Of a DNA stretch of 64,000 nucleotides, positions 1-7,862 are shown in pieces. The notes under the pieces are model-generated. The model had not been told where the DNA came from and made no database searches. It saw nothing but the letters and a program-made list of their open reading frames with translations. This DNA is from CAYFKJ01 sp964343605. Lineage in GTDB: Bacteria > Pseudomonadota > Alphaproteobacteria > UBA2966. The position numbers and the translations under genes were made by a program. Position 1 is the first letter of the stretch; each line of letters starts with the position of its first letter. The stretch lies in the NCBI GenBank assembly GCA_964343605.1, contig CAYFKJ010000007.1, forward strand, positions 124,001 to 188,000, given 5' to 3'.

Positions 1-413
1 AGTCAATGAAGCTCTCCGCGGATTCGCCGGACAAACTGAAGGCCTATACGTTCGGCGTAACGCTGGGTGAATGGGCCATGGACGGCAACGACGAATTCAC
101 CAAGTCCCTGCGGCGGGGCAAGTACCAAATTCAACAGGCTGCAACGGACGAGCAGATGTTTCTCATGCTTGTGCGGGGCCGCATCGATGTCTTTCCCCAG
201 CAAGTCGACGTCGGCTATCACCAAATCAGCCAACTGCAGAAGGAAGGGCTGATGAGCCACGAAGAGGCAATCGGTCTTACGCATTACCCCAAGCCGTACA
301 GACAAATGCCGCTTTACTTGCTGTTGTCGAAGAAGATTGAACGGAACAAGATGCTCATGGAACTGTTCAACCGGGGCATGGACCGGCTCCACGAAATGGA
401 CAGGCTGGACTAA
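1..413 (+). CDS. Periplasmic amino-acid-binding-like protein, C-terminal part
   Basis: The gene runs in from the left edge; the reading frame is open from base 3 and ends at a TAA at 411-413. The visible 136 residues look like the second lobe of a type II solute-binding protein (SBP_bac_3-like). They contain a stretch in which ligand-dependent features are compared across a mutable site (QQAATDEQMFLMLVRGRIDV) and an aromatic C-terminal segment (YLLLSKKIERN). Two other proteins of the same general fold lie in this window (13.9 kb and 50.8 kb). These orphan binding proteins have no permease or ATPase beside them here, so an uptake role cannot be shown. The N-terminus and any signal peptide are outside the window. 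Confidence 0.7.
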   Translation, partial: SMKLSADSPDKLKAYTFGVTLGEWAMDGNDEFTKSLRRGKYQIQQAATDEQMFLMLVRGRIDVFPQQVDVGYHQISQLQKEGLMSHEEAIGLTHYPKPYRQMPLYLLLSKKIERNKMLMELFNRGMDRLHEMDRLD

Positions 414-425
414 GCGACCGACCGC

Positions 426-1517
426 CTAATCGATACGGAATTTGCCGACGGCCTCCAAATCCCACTCGATGCCGCTGCCCGGCCGGGCGGGAACTGTGGC
501 GTAACCGTCCTCGAATGTTTGCGGCTGCCGCAGGATATTGCTTGAGGCGTCGAGGTACTCCAGCAGGTGTGTCGCCGGGGCGGCGGCCATGACCTGTGTG
601 CTGACCTCGTTGAACAGATGGCTGCTTACCGGCAGCCCGTGGGCCTCGCCCAGTGCCGCCGCCCGCATCCAGCCCGTGACGCCGCCGATTTTCATCAGAT
701 CCGGCATGACGTAGTCAGACGCCCCAGCCAGCACGCTTGCCGTCATGTCGGGGATGCCCCACCAGTTTTCGCCGACGCAGATGGGCGTATTGACCGCCGT
801 TCGGATCTCCGCGTGTCCGGCGTGGTCGTTGAACATGGTCGGTTCCTCGATCCAATGAAGGTCGAATTCTTCCAGCATGCGGATGCGCCGGATCGCCTCG
901 GGCACGCTGAGGGACTGGTTGTAGTCGACCATGAATTTGACGCCGGCGCCGAGGACCTCGCGGCCCAGCCGGCAGACCTCGATATCGGTTTGCACGTCCT
1001 CATGGCCCAACTTGATCTTCACCGCCCGGAAACCCTGTTCGAGCGACCTGCCGAAGACCGATTCCACCTCGTCGAGTCCAAGCAGCCACAGGCTGTCGTA
1101 GGCCTGGATCTTGCGTGCGGGATCGCCGCCGAGGAGTTTGGCCAAGGGAACCTCGGCAGCCCTGGCCTGGGCATCCCAAAGCGCCATATCGATGCCCGAC
1201 AGCGCCATGCCGACGACGCCCTGCTCTCCCAGCAGCCGGAAGGTGGCCCGAAGGTCCCGGTCGATTTCCGCCGGCGCGGCCAACCGGCCTTCAATCAGGG
1301 GCGCCAGGCTTTTCAGCATCTCGAAGACGGGTTTGAGAGCCAGGGGCGTGTAGCAGAAGAGATAGGTACTGCCGGTCACCCCCTCCTCCGTCACCAGATC
1401 GATGGCGATCAGCGGCGAAACTTCGATGCTGCCGCTTGCCGTCCGCATGGGCGTCGTCAACGGCACCAGCATGGGCGTCGCGTCCAGTGAACGGATGGTG
1501 AGATCAGGCAACGACAT
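426..1517 (-). CDS. Mandelate racemase/muconate lactonizing enzyme family protein
   Basis: A 363-residue member of the enolase superfamily, mandelate racemase subgroup. Such enzymes abstract the proton alpha to a carboxylate with Mg2+ bound in a TIM barrel. The expected residues are all present: the KxK pair K167/K169 (RAVKIKLG), metal ligands D198 (VDYNQ), E224 (IEEP) and E250 (VGENW), and the Asp-His dyad D273 (MPDLMK) and H300 (SSHLF). The length is normal for the family. The ATG is preceded by AAAGGGGG. It lies 19 bases after the EamA transporter gene on the same strand, so the two are probably cotranscribed. The substrate (an acid sugar, mandelate-like acid or amino-acid derivative) cannot be read from the sequence. 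Confidence 0.9.
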   Translation of the reverse strand: MSLPDLTIRSLDATPMLVPLTTPMRTASGSIEVSPLIAIDLVTEEGVTGSTYLFCYTPLALKPVFEMLKSLAPLIEGRLAAPAEIDRDLRATFRLLGEQGVVGMALSGIDMALWDAQARAAEVPLAKLLGGDPARKIQAYDSLWLLGLDEVESVFGRSLEQGFRAVKIKLGHEDVQTDIEVCRLGREVLGAGVKFMVDYNQSLSVPEAIRRIRMLEEFDLHWIEEPTMFNDHAGHAEIRTAVNTPICVGENWWGIPDMTASVLAGASDYVMPDLMKIGGVTGWMRAAALGEAHGLPVSSHLFNEVSTQVMAAAPATHLLEYLDASSNILRQPQTFEDGYATVPARPGSGIEWDLEAVGKFRID

Positions 1518-1536
1518 GGCGGCCCCCTTTATGCGA

Positions 1537-2439
1537 TCAAGCCAGAAGCAGGATCAGAATTCCCGCGACCACGAGGACGATACCGGAAAACTCCATCGCG
1601 GTGGTCTTTTCCCGGAAAAAGAGATGGGCGGCAACGAAGGTAAAGACCAGTTCGATCTGACCGAGCGCCCGGACATAGGCCGCATTCTGGATCGTCATGG
1701 CGGTGAACCAACCGACCGAACCGATCATGCCGGTGACGCCGACCCAGCCCGCCACCTTCCAGGCGCTCAGAACCCGGAAGAACTGCCTGGGCTCCCGCCA
1801 GATCAGATAGGCGCCCATGGTAATGGACTGGAAACCCAACACGCAGGCGAGCGTGAAGGCGGCCTGAATGAGGAAGCCGTCGCCCCCCAGGCTGAGCGAC
1901 GCGGCCCGGTACGCGACCGCTGAAACGCCGAAGAAGGCGCCCGACCCCAGGCCGATCAGGGCCGGCTTCTGCGTCAGCCCCGATAGCATCTGTCCGAAAC
2001 GCAGGCCGCTTTGCGCCGACGACAACGCAATGACGCCCGCCAGGCTGACCAGGATGGCAACAGTTGCCGAGACGGTGAGGACATCGCCCAGGATGACCAG
2101 TCCGAAGACCGCCGTCTGCATTGTCTCGGTCTTCGAATACGTCGTTCCCACAGCGAAATTGCGAAAGGCGAAGAGGTAGATCAGCAGTGCCGTGGCCAGC
2201 ATCTGAGCCGTCCCGCCGATGGCGGCGTATAGGGCGAACGTCCAGTGGAAGACCGGCAAGGTGAAGTCCGGCAGTTCGGCCAGAACCAGCACATAGAGAA
2301 TTGCAAACGGCCAAGCATAGATGAACCGCGCGTAGGTCGCCCCGCCCGTCGAGAGGCGATCCTTCAAGTGCTTCTGCAGGGCCGAGCGCAGGTTTTGGAA
2401 GAACGCCGCGCCGATCGTAATGGGGATCCAGAGCTCCAT
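1537..2439 (-). CDS. EamA-family (DMT superfamily) transporter
   Basis: A 300-residue, strongly hydrophobic protein with about ten predicted membrane helices in two five-helix halves, as in drug/metabolite transporters. Examples are the N-terminal stretch around AWPFAILYVLVLAEL, the segment around AVFGLVILGDVLTVSATVAI and a very hydrophobic C-terminus (GIVLVVAGILILLLA). It acts in the inner membrane, most likely as an exporter or exchanger of a small metabolite. It is upstream of, and probably in one transcript with, the enolase-superfamily gene, so the pair could handle the same acid; this is inference from position only. The ATG has no strong ribosome binding site. Confidence 0.85.
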   Translation of the reverse strand: MELWIPITIGAAFFQNLRSALQKHLKDRLSTGGATYARFIYAWPFAILYVLVLAELPDFTLPVFHWTFALYAAIGGTAQMLATALLIYLFAFRNFAVGTTYSKTETMQTAVFGLVILGDVLTVSATVAILVSLAGVIALSSAQSGLRFGQMLSGLTQKPALIGLGSGAFFGVSAVAYRAASLSLGGDGFLIQAAFTLACVLGFQSITMGAYLIWREPRQFFRVLSAWKVAGWVGVTGMIGSVGWFTAMTIQNAAYVRALGQIELVFTFVAAHLFFREKTTAMEFSGIVLVVAGILILLLA

Positions 2440-2518
2440 GGGTGCGGAGTATGGCGGCGTTTTATACGGCTGTCATTCTTGCGGTTGGGGATCAAATTAA
2501 TGTTGCCAGCAACACCTA

Positions 2519-2547
2519 TTGGTTGTAACTTTTTTACAAATTATACT
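2519..2547 (+). promoter_or_regulatory. Candidate sigma70 promoter of the large lipoprotein gene
   Basis: A TTGGTT -35-like hexamer at 2519-2524 and TATACT at 2542-2547 are 17 bases apart. The region is much more AT-rich than its surroundings. An inverted repeat TTGTAA-N5-TTACAA at 2523-2539 fills the spacer. The start codon at 2604 is 57 bases further on. Promoter assignment is by eye. Confidence 0.5.
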
Positions 2548-2565
2548 AATAGGAAATTTCCTATT
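2548..2565. promoter_or_regulatory. 18-bp perfect palindrome, candidate operator
   Basis: AATAGGAAATTTCCTATT is its own reverse complement and begins directly after the candidate -10 box, where the transcription start would lie. A repressor bound here would block the promoter of the lipoprotein gene. The cognate regulator is not identified and no regulator gene is adjacent. Confidence 0.5.
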
Positions 2566-2603
2566 TTGGCGAATGCACGTTGCGGATACGAGGGGGATCG
2601 GCA

Positions 2604-5600
2604 ATGCACAAGTCCAATATCCTTGCATTTTTGGCCTGCGCGGTTCTGGTGGGCTCCTGTGAAACACCGTTTGCCCTCAAGTTGGCCAGCTACAACGAAA
2701 GCGGCCCTCAGCAGCCGGCAGCAATCACGGTCAGCGATCCACAGGTCTATTCCCGTGAAGCCCTGATCAATGACCGCCTTGCCGAGCGGAAGCTACTTGA
2801 ACGGCTCCTGACAGAAAGCGCTGCCCCGAATTTCGCAAAAAACAACTTTACCGCCGAAATCATTCGTGAACTGGAAACCGTCGAGGCCTTCACAACCGCA
2901 GCCCGCCTGACTCTGGATCCGGCCAAGGGGCGAGCCGCCAAGCGCGAGCAAAGCCTCGCCGACCTGGACTCCCAGATCGAACGGGAACAAAGGCAAAAGA
3001 AGCTTCTTGTGGCGCAAGCCGAAACAAAGGAAGCGGAAAAGAGACTTGCCGCTGCAGACGAAGAAGACGAAAACACGGGCGAGACCGCGAAAGACGATCC
3101 TGAATCCGTCAAGAGAGCCGAAGCGGCCGCGGTGCGAGCCGAAACTGCCGAGAAAAATGCCAAGGATGCCGCCAAACAGGCAAAAGACGCGACCCAGGAT
3201 AAACAGCCGACGCCGGCAGAGATCGAACAAAAACTCAAGGAGGAAACCGATAAGATCAAGGCCGACGTCAGGCAGAAGCTCAAGAACCTCGACAGCCGGC
3301 TCGAAAAAGTTGCCTCGCGCTTTGGCGAACGGGTGGTCAAGGCCCAACCGAGGGATCTGCTGCGTGATCTCCGGTCCTACCGCGCCGAGGTTCGCCAAGC
3401 CCTCAATGCCGTCAATCTCGACGACCTGCATGACAACGACGGCAACGCGCTTTATCGCCTGCAATTCCGCGCCACGGTCATGCCCGGCGAGCACAAGGAC
3501 AAATTCGGCGTTGCCCGCCTGACGTTCGAACCGCCGCTATTATCACAAGATGATATTAAGGGTCTTTACCGCTCGTGGCTCGCCCATCTGACTTATCGGC
3601 TGAACCAACCGCATCATCAAAGCCGTCGCCGCTGTCCCACTTCTGTCGGATCGTTACTGCGACTAGCGAATGCAAAACTGTTCGAGTTGGAGTCCATTCC
3701 CTATCCAACAAATCCGGACGAGGTCACATCCTTCGTTATGGAAACCCTCAGCGGCGCCAGCGAAAAACTGTCGGACGCGGCAAAGAACCTCGGCGACGCC
3801 GAGCGTCAGTTGGATAATTTCATCCTCGCGCAGAAATCCAAGGGTACTGCGGCACTGGAGTTGGAAGACGCCCAAAAAGAAGTTTCCAACTTAGAGAAAT
3901 TGATGGACTTGGCCGCCAGTCCGGCGGAAATCGCGGAAGCGAATAGTAAACTTGAAGCCGCAAAGAAGGCTGCTGCATCGGCGGAAGCCCAATTCAAGAA
4001 ACTCGCAAAGATCTCCGAGAGCATGGCCCTGAACTCGGACGAAATATTCCTGGCCCAGGAAACCGCGCGTCAAGAGTTCAACCGCGCGTATCCCGTTTTT
4101 GAGAACGCCATCGACTTGTTCAAAACCAAAGTCCACTTGGGCCAGCAGTTTTGCACGCTGTTCCTGCCGCTTCCTTACGGAAGTTCATCGTTCGACAGAA
4201 AATCCAAGCTCGCGGAATATCTCAATGCGCTGAGCCTTATTCGTGATTCCAACTCACATCACAAGCCGACCTTGATTTTGATCGACGCCCTAATCGGAAA
4301 GATCGGCAGAAACGTTGTTCCCCCGACGACCCTAAAACCCAATTCTCTGGAAGCATTTGAACGCCTGGTCGTGCAATCGGCCGGTGATGTTCGAGAGGCC
4401 GGTTTCAACACCCTCAAATCGGAGACCTATCAGCAATCCGAGTTCGCTCCCAAATCCGCTTCTCGACGGATCGCGAATCATCCTTGGAAGGAATCTCCTT
4501 TTGACTTCGGTCGTATGGTCGCCCGCGGGCCGGCTTACGCCTATGCCGTCACGCCGCTTGAACACGCTCAACGGGTTTCGACTTCGGCACGCGCTGCCAG
4601 ATCATTCGAGCTGGCTCTGGCGTTGGCGGCAAATCTTCAAACACAGGGCGCCACGGCCGGCGCAAAAGTGGGATATGTCCGGGAATCGGTCGGCATGACC
4701 GAAGCTTTGGAACGTCAGCCGATCGTCGTTGCTTTTGCCGACCGTCGTTCGCCTGTCGAGCGAGAGAGCAAAGGGTCGGACCCCGTTTACGCAAGCGATC
4801 ACCAGGCCCCCCAAGTGGGCTGGGTGTTCGGCCCGAAAACGCGCCTTAATCCGGAGAACAGCACCCTCGAACTCATCCACAATGTCGCTGCCCACGAAAT
4901 TTCGGCTGATATTTCCGTACCCGGCTGGTGGCCGAGGGTAAACGCCGTATTGGAGACGGCCTGGATAGGCAATTGGCACCGCAGCAGCCGGCAAATCCGC
5001 CTTGACGATGAATCCGGCCAAGGCTTTCACCGAGAAAAATTCGACGTCTTTCTACCGCTGAACTCCTCGGACATGGACGGGTTGTCCAGCTATTTGGCAC
5101 GGCGAACCCTTGGAGCCAATCTGCGCCTCCTCGATGTAAGGCACATTGAGCCGTTCTACATCTCGGCATGCACCCGGATGGTGGAGATAGTCATTCAGGG
5201 CGCCAACGTTTGGCGAAGCACCGAGGTTCGCATTGGCGGCGTGCCGGCGGAGGAAATCAAGGTCCTGCCGGACATGGAAGGAGTCACCGCCACATTCGAT
5301 CTCAAGAAATTGTTTGAAACCAAGAACAAGTCCATCATCAATCTGGGTCCCGATCAGGGCGTCCCCCTGGTCGTTTCCACGCGAAACGGAACGGTCGTGC
5401 GTACGGTCCGCCTGATCGGCAGCCGAACGCCGGGCGGAGATTGCATCAGTAACACCACCGTCGCGGGCGGATTAACCGACCGTCGGCTGGAAGTCGTTCA
5501 AATCACGCCGGAATACGTCTGTGCCACGGATAAAACGGCATCCTTCCTGGTCAAGACATTCGATTCCGATGCAGAACGAAGTACCGCCTACAGTGCCCTT

Positions 5601-6500
5601 TTTGCTGGCCGGGCGGTGAATGGCGGGGGTGCCATCAATGCTCTGCCGAGCGGAAAAGCCAGCGTCCGCGTCTTGAAAGTGTTCGCCGAGGGCGGGCCCT
5701 TCGCGGCCGCCGGAAATGTTTTGCCGCTGTCCATTTCGGACGGCGAGGACATTTCCACCGCCGGCGTGCGTGTGGTCGCATGCACGCAATCTCCCTCTGA
5801 AGAGGGCGGCGTTGCCGGAGAATTCCTGGGTACGCGAATCGTCGTGGGTGACGACGGCACTTTCAACGTCAAACTGCGGGGCATCAATGCCAAGCTGTTC
5901 GACAAGTATCTCAGTCTGGCGCTGCTGCCTGACACGGTGGCCAACGATGTCGATCCTGCAAACTTGGGACAGCTAAAACGTGAAGCGGGCGTCTACACGG
6001 CAACATTCAAAGCGGCTGATTTCAAGGGGGATGTCAAAAAAGCCATGGCTTCGGTGGTCGCTGTCCGTCTGATGCTCCGTCAATCACGCGCGACCGACAA
6101 ATTCGCGATAATCGGGCCGATTACAGGAAATCCGATTTTTTATCCGAAAGACATGAAAGCCGCCGCGGTAAGCGAGGACAACAAGCCCAAACCGCTCGAC
6201 AAAAAGAAACAGGACCTCATGATCAAGCTGCCCGAGCAGCATGCTCGGGGCTTTCCTGGTTTGGCCAACGCCAGAATAGAGGCATGGGAAAAGGATAAGA
6301 AGGAGGTTCGGTTCGAAGTTGAGAACACCGGCAATGTCGACGGCAATGGTGTCCTAACAGCCAGGATTGGCCTGGGTTCCGCTCCCAAGAGCGAGCAAGC
6401 GCGAGAGGTAAATATCGTGCTGAAATTCGTCGGATTTGACGATGTGCCCGAATTCCCGTTCAAGACCACCATCCCCGCCAAGCCGGCTGAGGATGGATAG
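2604..6500 (+). CDS. Very large lipoprotein of unknown function with coiled-coil regions
   Basis: A 1298-residue protein. The ATG at 2604 is preferred over one 24 bases earlier because AGGGGG precedes it and it gives a clean lipoprotein signal: hydrophobic residues 6-18, then lipobox V16-G17-S18-C19 and Glu at +2, which suggests outer-membrane sorting. Residues about 105-245 are rich in Ala/Lys/Glu (for example AEKNAKDAAKQAKDA) and look like a long coiled coil; a second such stretch lies at about 385-480. The C-terminal half looks beta-rich; the part around IEPFYISACTRMVEIVIQG resembles an IPT/TIG-like immunoglobulin fold. I do not recognise the family. It stands alone between divergent and convergent genes, with its own promoter and palindromes. 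Base composition is lower in GC than the neighbours. A role as a cell-envelope scaffold or surface protein is only a guess. Confidence 0.8.
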   Translation: MHKSNILAFLACAVLVGSCETPFALKLASYNESGPQQPAAITVSDPQVYSREALINDRLAERKLLERLLTESAAPNFAKNNFTAEIIRELETVEAFTTAARLTLDPAKGRAAKREQSLADLDSQIEREQRQKKLLVAQAETKEAEKRLAAADEEDENTGETAKDDPESVKRAEAAAVRAETAEKNAKDAAKQAKDATQDKQPTPAEIEQKLKEETDKIKADVRQKLKNLDSRLEKVASRFGERVVKAQPRDLLRDLRSYRAEVRQALNAVNLDDLHDNDGNALYRLQFRATVMPGEHKDKFGVARLTFEPPLLSQDDIKGLYRSWLAHLTYRLNQPHHQSRRRCPTSVGSLLRLANAKLFELESIPYPTNPDEVTSFVMETLSGASEKLSDAAKNLGDAERQLDNFILAQKSKGTAALELEDAQKEVSNLEKLMDLAASPAEIAEANSKLEAAKKAAASAEAQFKKLAKISESMALNSDEIFLAQETARQEFNRAYPVFENAIDLFKTKVHLGQQFCTLFLPLPYGSSSFDRKSKLAEYLNALSLIRDSNSHHKPTLILIDALIGKIGRNVVPPTTLKPNSLEAFERLVVQSAGDVREAGFNTLKSETYQQSEFAPKSASRRIANHPWKESPFDFGRMVARGPAYAYAVTPLEHAQRVSTSARAARSFELALALAANLQTQGATAGAKVGYVRESVGMTEALERQPIVVAFADRRSPVERESKGSDPVYASDHQAPQVGWVFGPKTRLNPENSTLELIHNVAAHEISADISVPGWWPRVNAVLETAWIGNWHRSSRQIRLDDESGQGFHREKFDVFLPLNSSDMDGLSSYLARRTLGANLRLLDVRHIEPFYISACTRMVEIVIQGANVWRSTEVRIGGVPAEEIKVLPDMEGVTATFDLKKLFETKNKSIINLGPDQGVPLVVSTRNGTVVRTVRLIGSRTPGGDCISNTTVAGGLTDRRLEVVQITPEYVCATDKTASFLVKTFDSDAERSTAYSALFAGRAVNGGGAINALPSGKASVRVLKVFAEGGPFAAAGNVLPLSISDGEDISTAGVRVVACTQSPSEEGGVAGEFLGTRIVVGDDGTFNVKLRGINAKLFDKYLSLALLPDTVANDVDPANLGQLKREAGVYTATFKAADFKGDVKKAMASVVAVRLMLRQSRATDKFAIIGPITGNPIFYPKDMKAAAVSEDNKPKPLDKKKQDLMIKLPEQHARGFPGLANARIEAWEKDKKEVRFEVENTGNVDGNGVLTARIGLGSAPKSEQAREVNIVLKFVGFDDVPEFPFKTTIPAKPAEDG

Positions 6501-6529
6501 CCTGAACACCTCTCGGTAATCCGGGCCGG

Positions 6530-7744
6530 CTAAAAACCCGGTCTCGGAATACGAACCCAGATCGGCATATGGTCGCTTACGGAGTGCTCATACTTTTTGC
6601 CGAAATTTTTGATTTGCGGCTTGGTAAGGTCGGCATATGCCGTGCCTTTGAGCGACTGGGAGAAAAGTTCGGTAAAGTTGAAGACGTTGAAATCAAATCC
6701 ATCCGGATCTTTGAAATGACTGTCCGTCGGCATTTCCGAAAGCCATTTGTGGTTGGGCAATCGGTTTTCCTTCTTTCCCCTGAAAAAGGCGATTTGATCA
6801 AAAGTCTGATTAAGCCGCGCATTGGTCCGAATAATCTCACCCGTCGCCGGGTGGGGATCGATGAATGGAAAATAGGCTCGATTGTCGCCTGGATCGCCAA
6901 AGTGTTTTTCGTTGAACCCGCGGATCTTGTTCCTGATTCGCAAGCGATCCTTGTCCGGCATGTCGACGTCCAGATTGAGATCGCCCAATAATATGAAACT
7001 CGGCGTTAGCAGCCGATCCTCGGCCAGCAGGCGGGCAGTAAGCCATTCCACCAGAGCTTCGAACTCGGCCTCTCGCTGGGCCGGCGTGCCGTAGACGAGG
7101 TGGGCGTTGACGGCGGAAAAACGCAACGGCGGCAGGTCGTTCGCGGCCGGCGCCTCGAATGCGGCAACGAACGGCGTCCGCACAAAGGTCACGAATGCCG
7201 GCGGGACGTAGGCGGGCTTGGTCTTCCGCTTTTTGGCGTGGTATGCCGCCATCTTCTTCTCGAATTCACGGCGCGAATCGACAAGTTCGGCCTCGTGGCC
7301 GAACACGTTTTCCAGAACGGACGTCAGATCCACGGTCAGGTCCGAGGCCATGGCCAGCCGGCGGATGCGCGAACGCCGATAGAGAAACGCCAGGCGCTCG
7401 GCCATGCCTTTCTCGCCCGGCACCTGACCGGTGGTATCCGATACCACCAGACCGAAACCGCCCTCCTCGGCAATGCGGGATTCCATTCTCTGTTTAAGAT
7501 GAAACAGGCCGTCGAGGTTGTCCTGAACCTCCTGAACGGCAATGAGGTCACAAGCGGCGCAAAAGCGGGCCATGAAACCGATTTCAGGTTTTCGGGCCCG
7601 ATCGGTGCTTAATTTGCGGATGTTGAACGAGGCCAAGACAAGGGATTTCTCCCGGCCTCCTTCCGGCATGCCGAACGCTTGCGGATCGCTCTCCAGCAAG
7701 CTTTCAATCTTGGTCCATTCCGCAGGCTTGAAACGTCCGGCCAT
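6530..7744 (-). CDS. Endonuclease/exonuclease/phosphatase family protein
   Basis: A 404-residue member of the EEP (DNase I/exonuclease III/sphingomyelinase fold) superfamily. Catalytic motifs in order: LASFNIRKLS near the N-terminus, the metal-binding Glu in IAVQEVQDN, the D-x-N in LLGDLNLDVD, and the terminal S-D-H in HSVSDHMPIWV. No signal peptide is seen, so it is probably cytoplasmic. The start at 7744 is chosen because GGGAGGGG lies just upstream; an earlier in-frame ATG at 7792 lacks this. It converges on the large lipoprotein gene with 29 bases between stops. The substrate (DNA, RNA, nucleotide or phosphoester) is not determined by the motifs. Confidence 0.85.
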   Translation of the reverse strand: MAGRFKPAEWTKIESLLESDPQAFGMPEGGREKSLVLASFNIRKLSTDRARKPEIGFMARFCAACDLIAVQEVQDNLDGLFHLKQRMESRIAEEGGFGLVVSDTTGQVPGEKGMAERLAFLYRRSRIRRLAMASDLTVDLTSVLENVFGHEAELVDSRREFEKKMAAYHAKKRKTKPAYVPPAFVTFVRTPFVAAFEAPAANDLPPLRFSAVNAHLVYGTPAQREAEFEALVEWLTARLLAEDRLLTPSFILLGDLNLDVDMPDKDRLRIRNKIRGFNEKHFGDPGDNRAYFPFIDPHPATGEIIRTNARLNQTFDQIAFFRGKKENRLPNHKWLSEMPTDSHFKDPDGFDFNVFNFTELFSQSLKGTAYADLTKPQIKNFGKKYEHSVSDHMPIWVRIPRPGF

Positions 7745-7862
7745 CGTCCCCTCCCGTGAATCCGCTCTCGCGAATAATACTATAGCGAGCAAACTCGGGG
7801 ACGTATACTCAAGATGGAATTGTCATCAAATAGCGCGACCGATGGCCGTCACCACATAAGGG

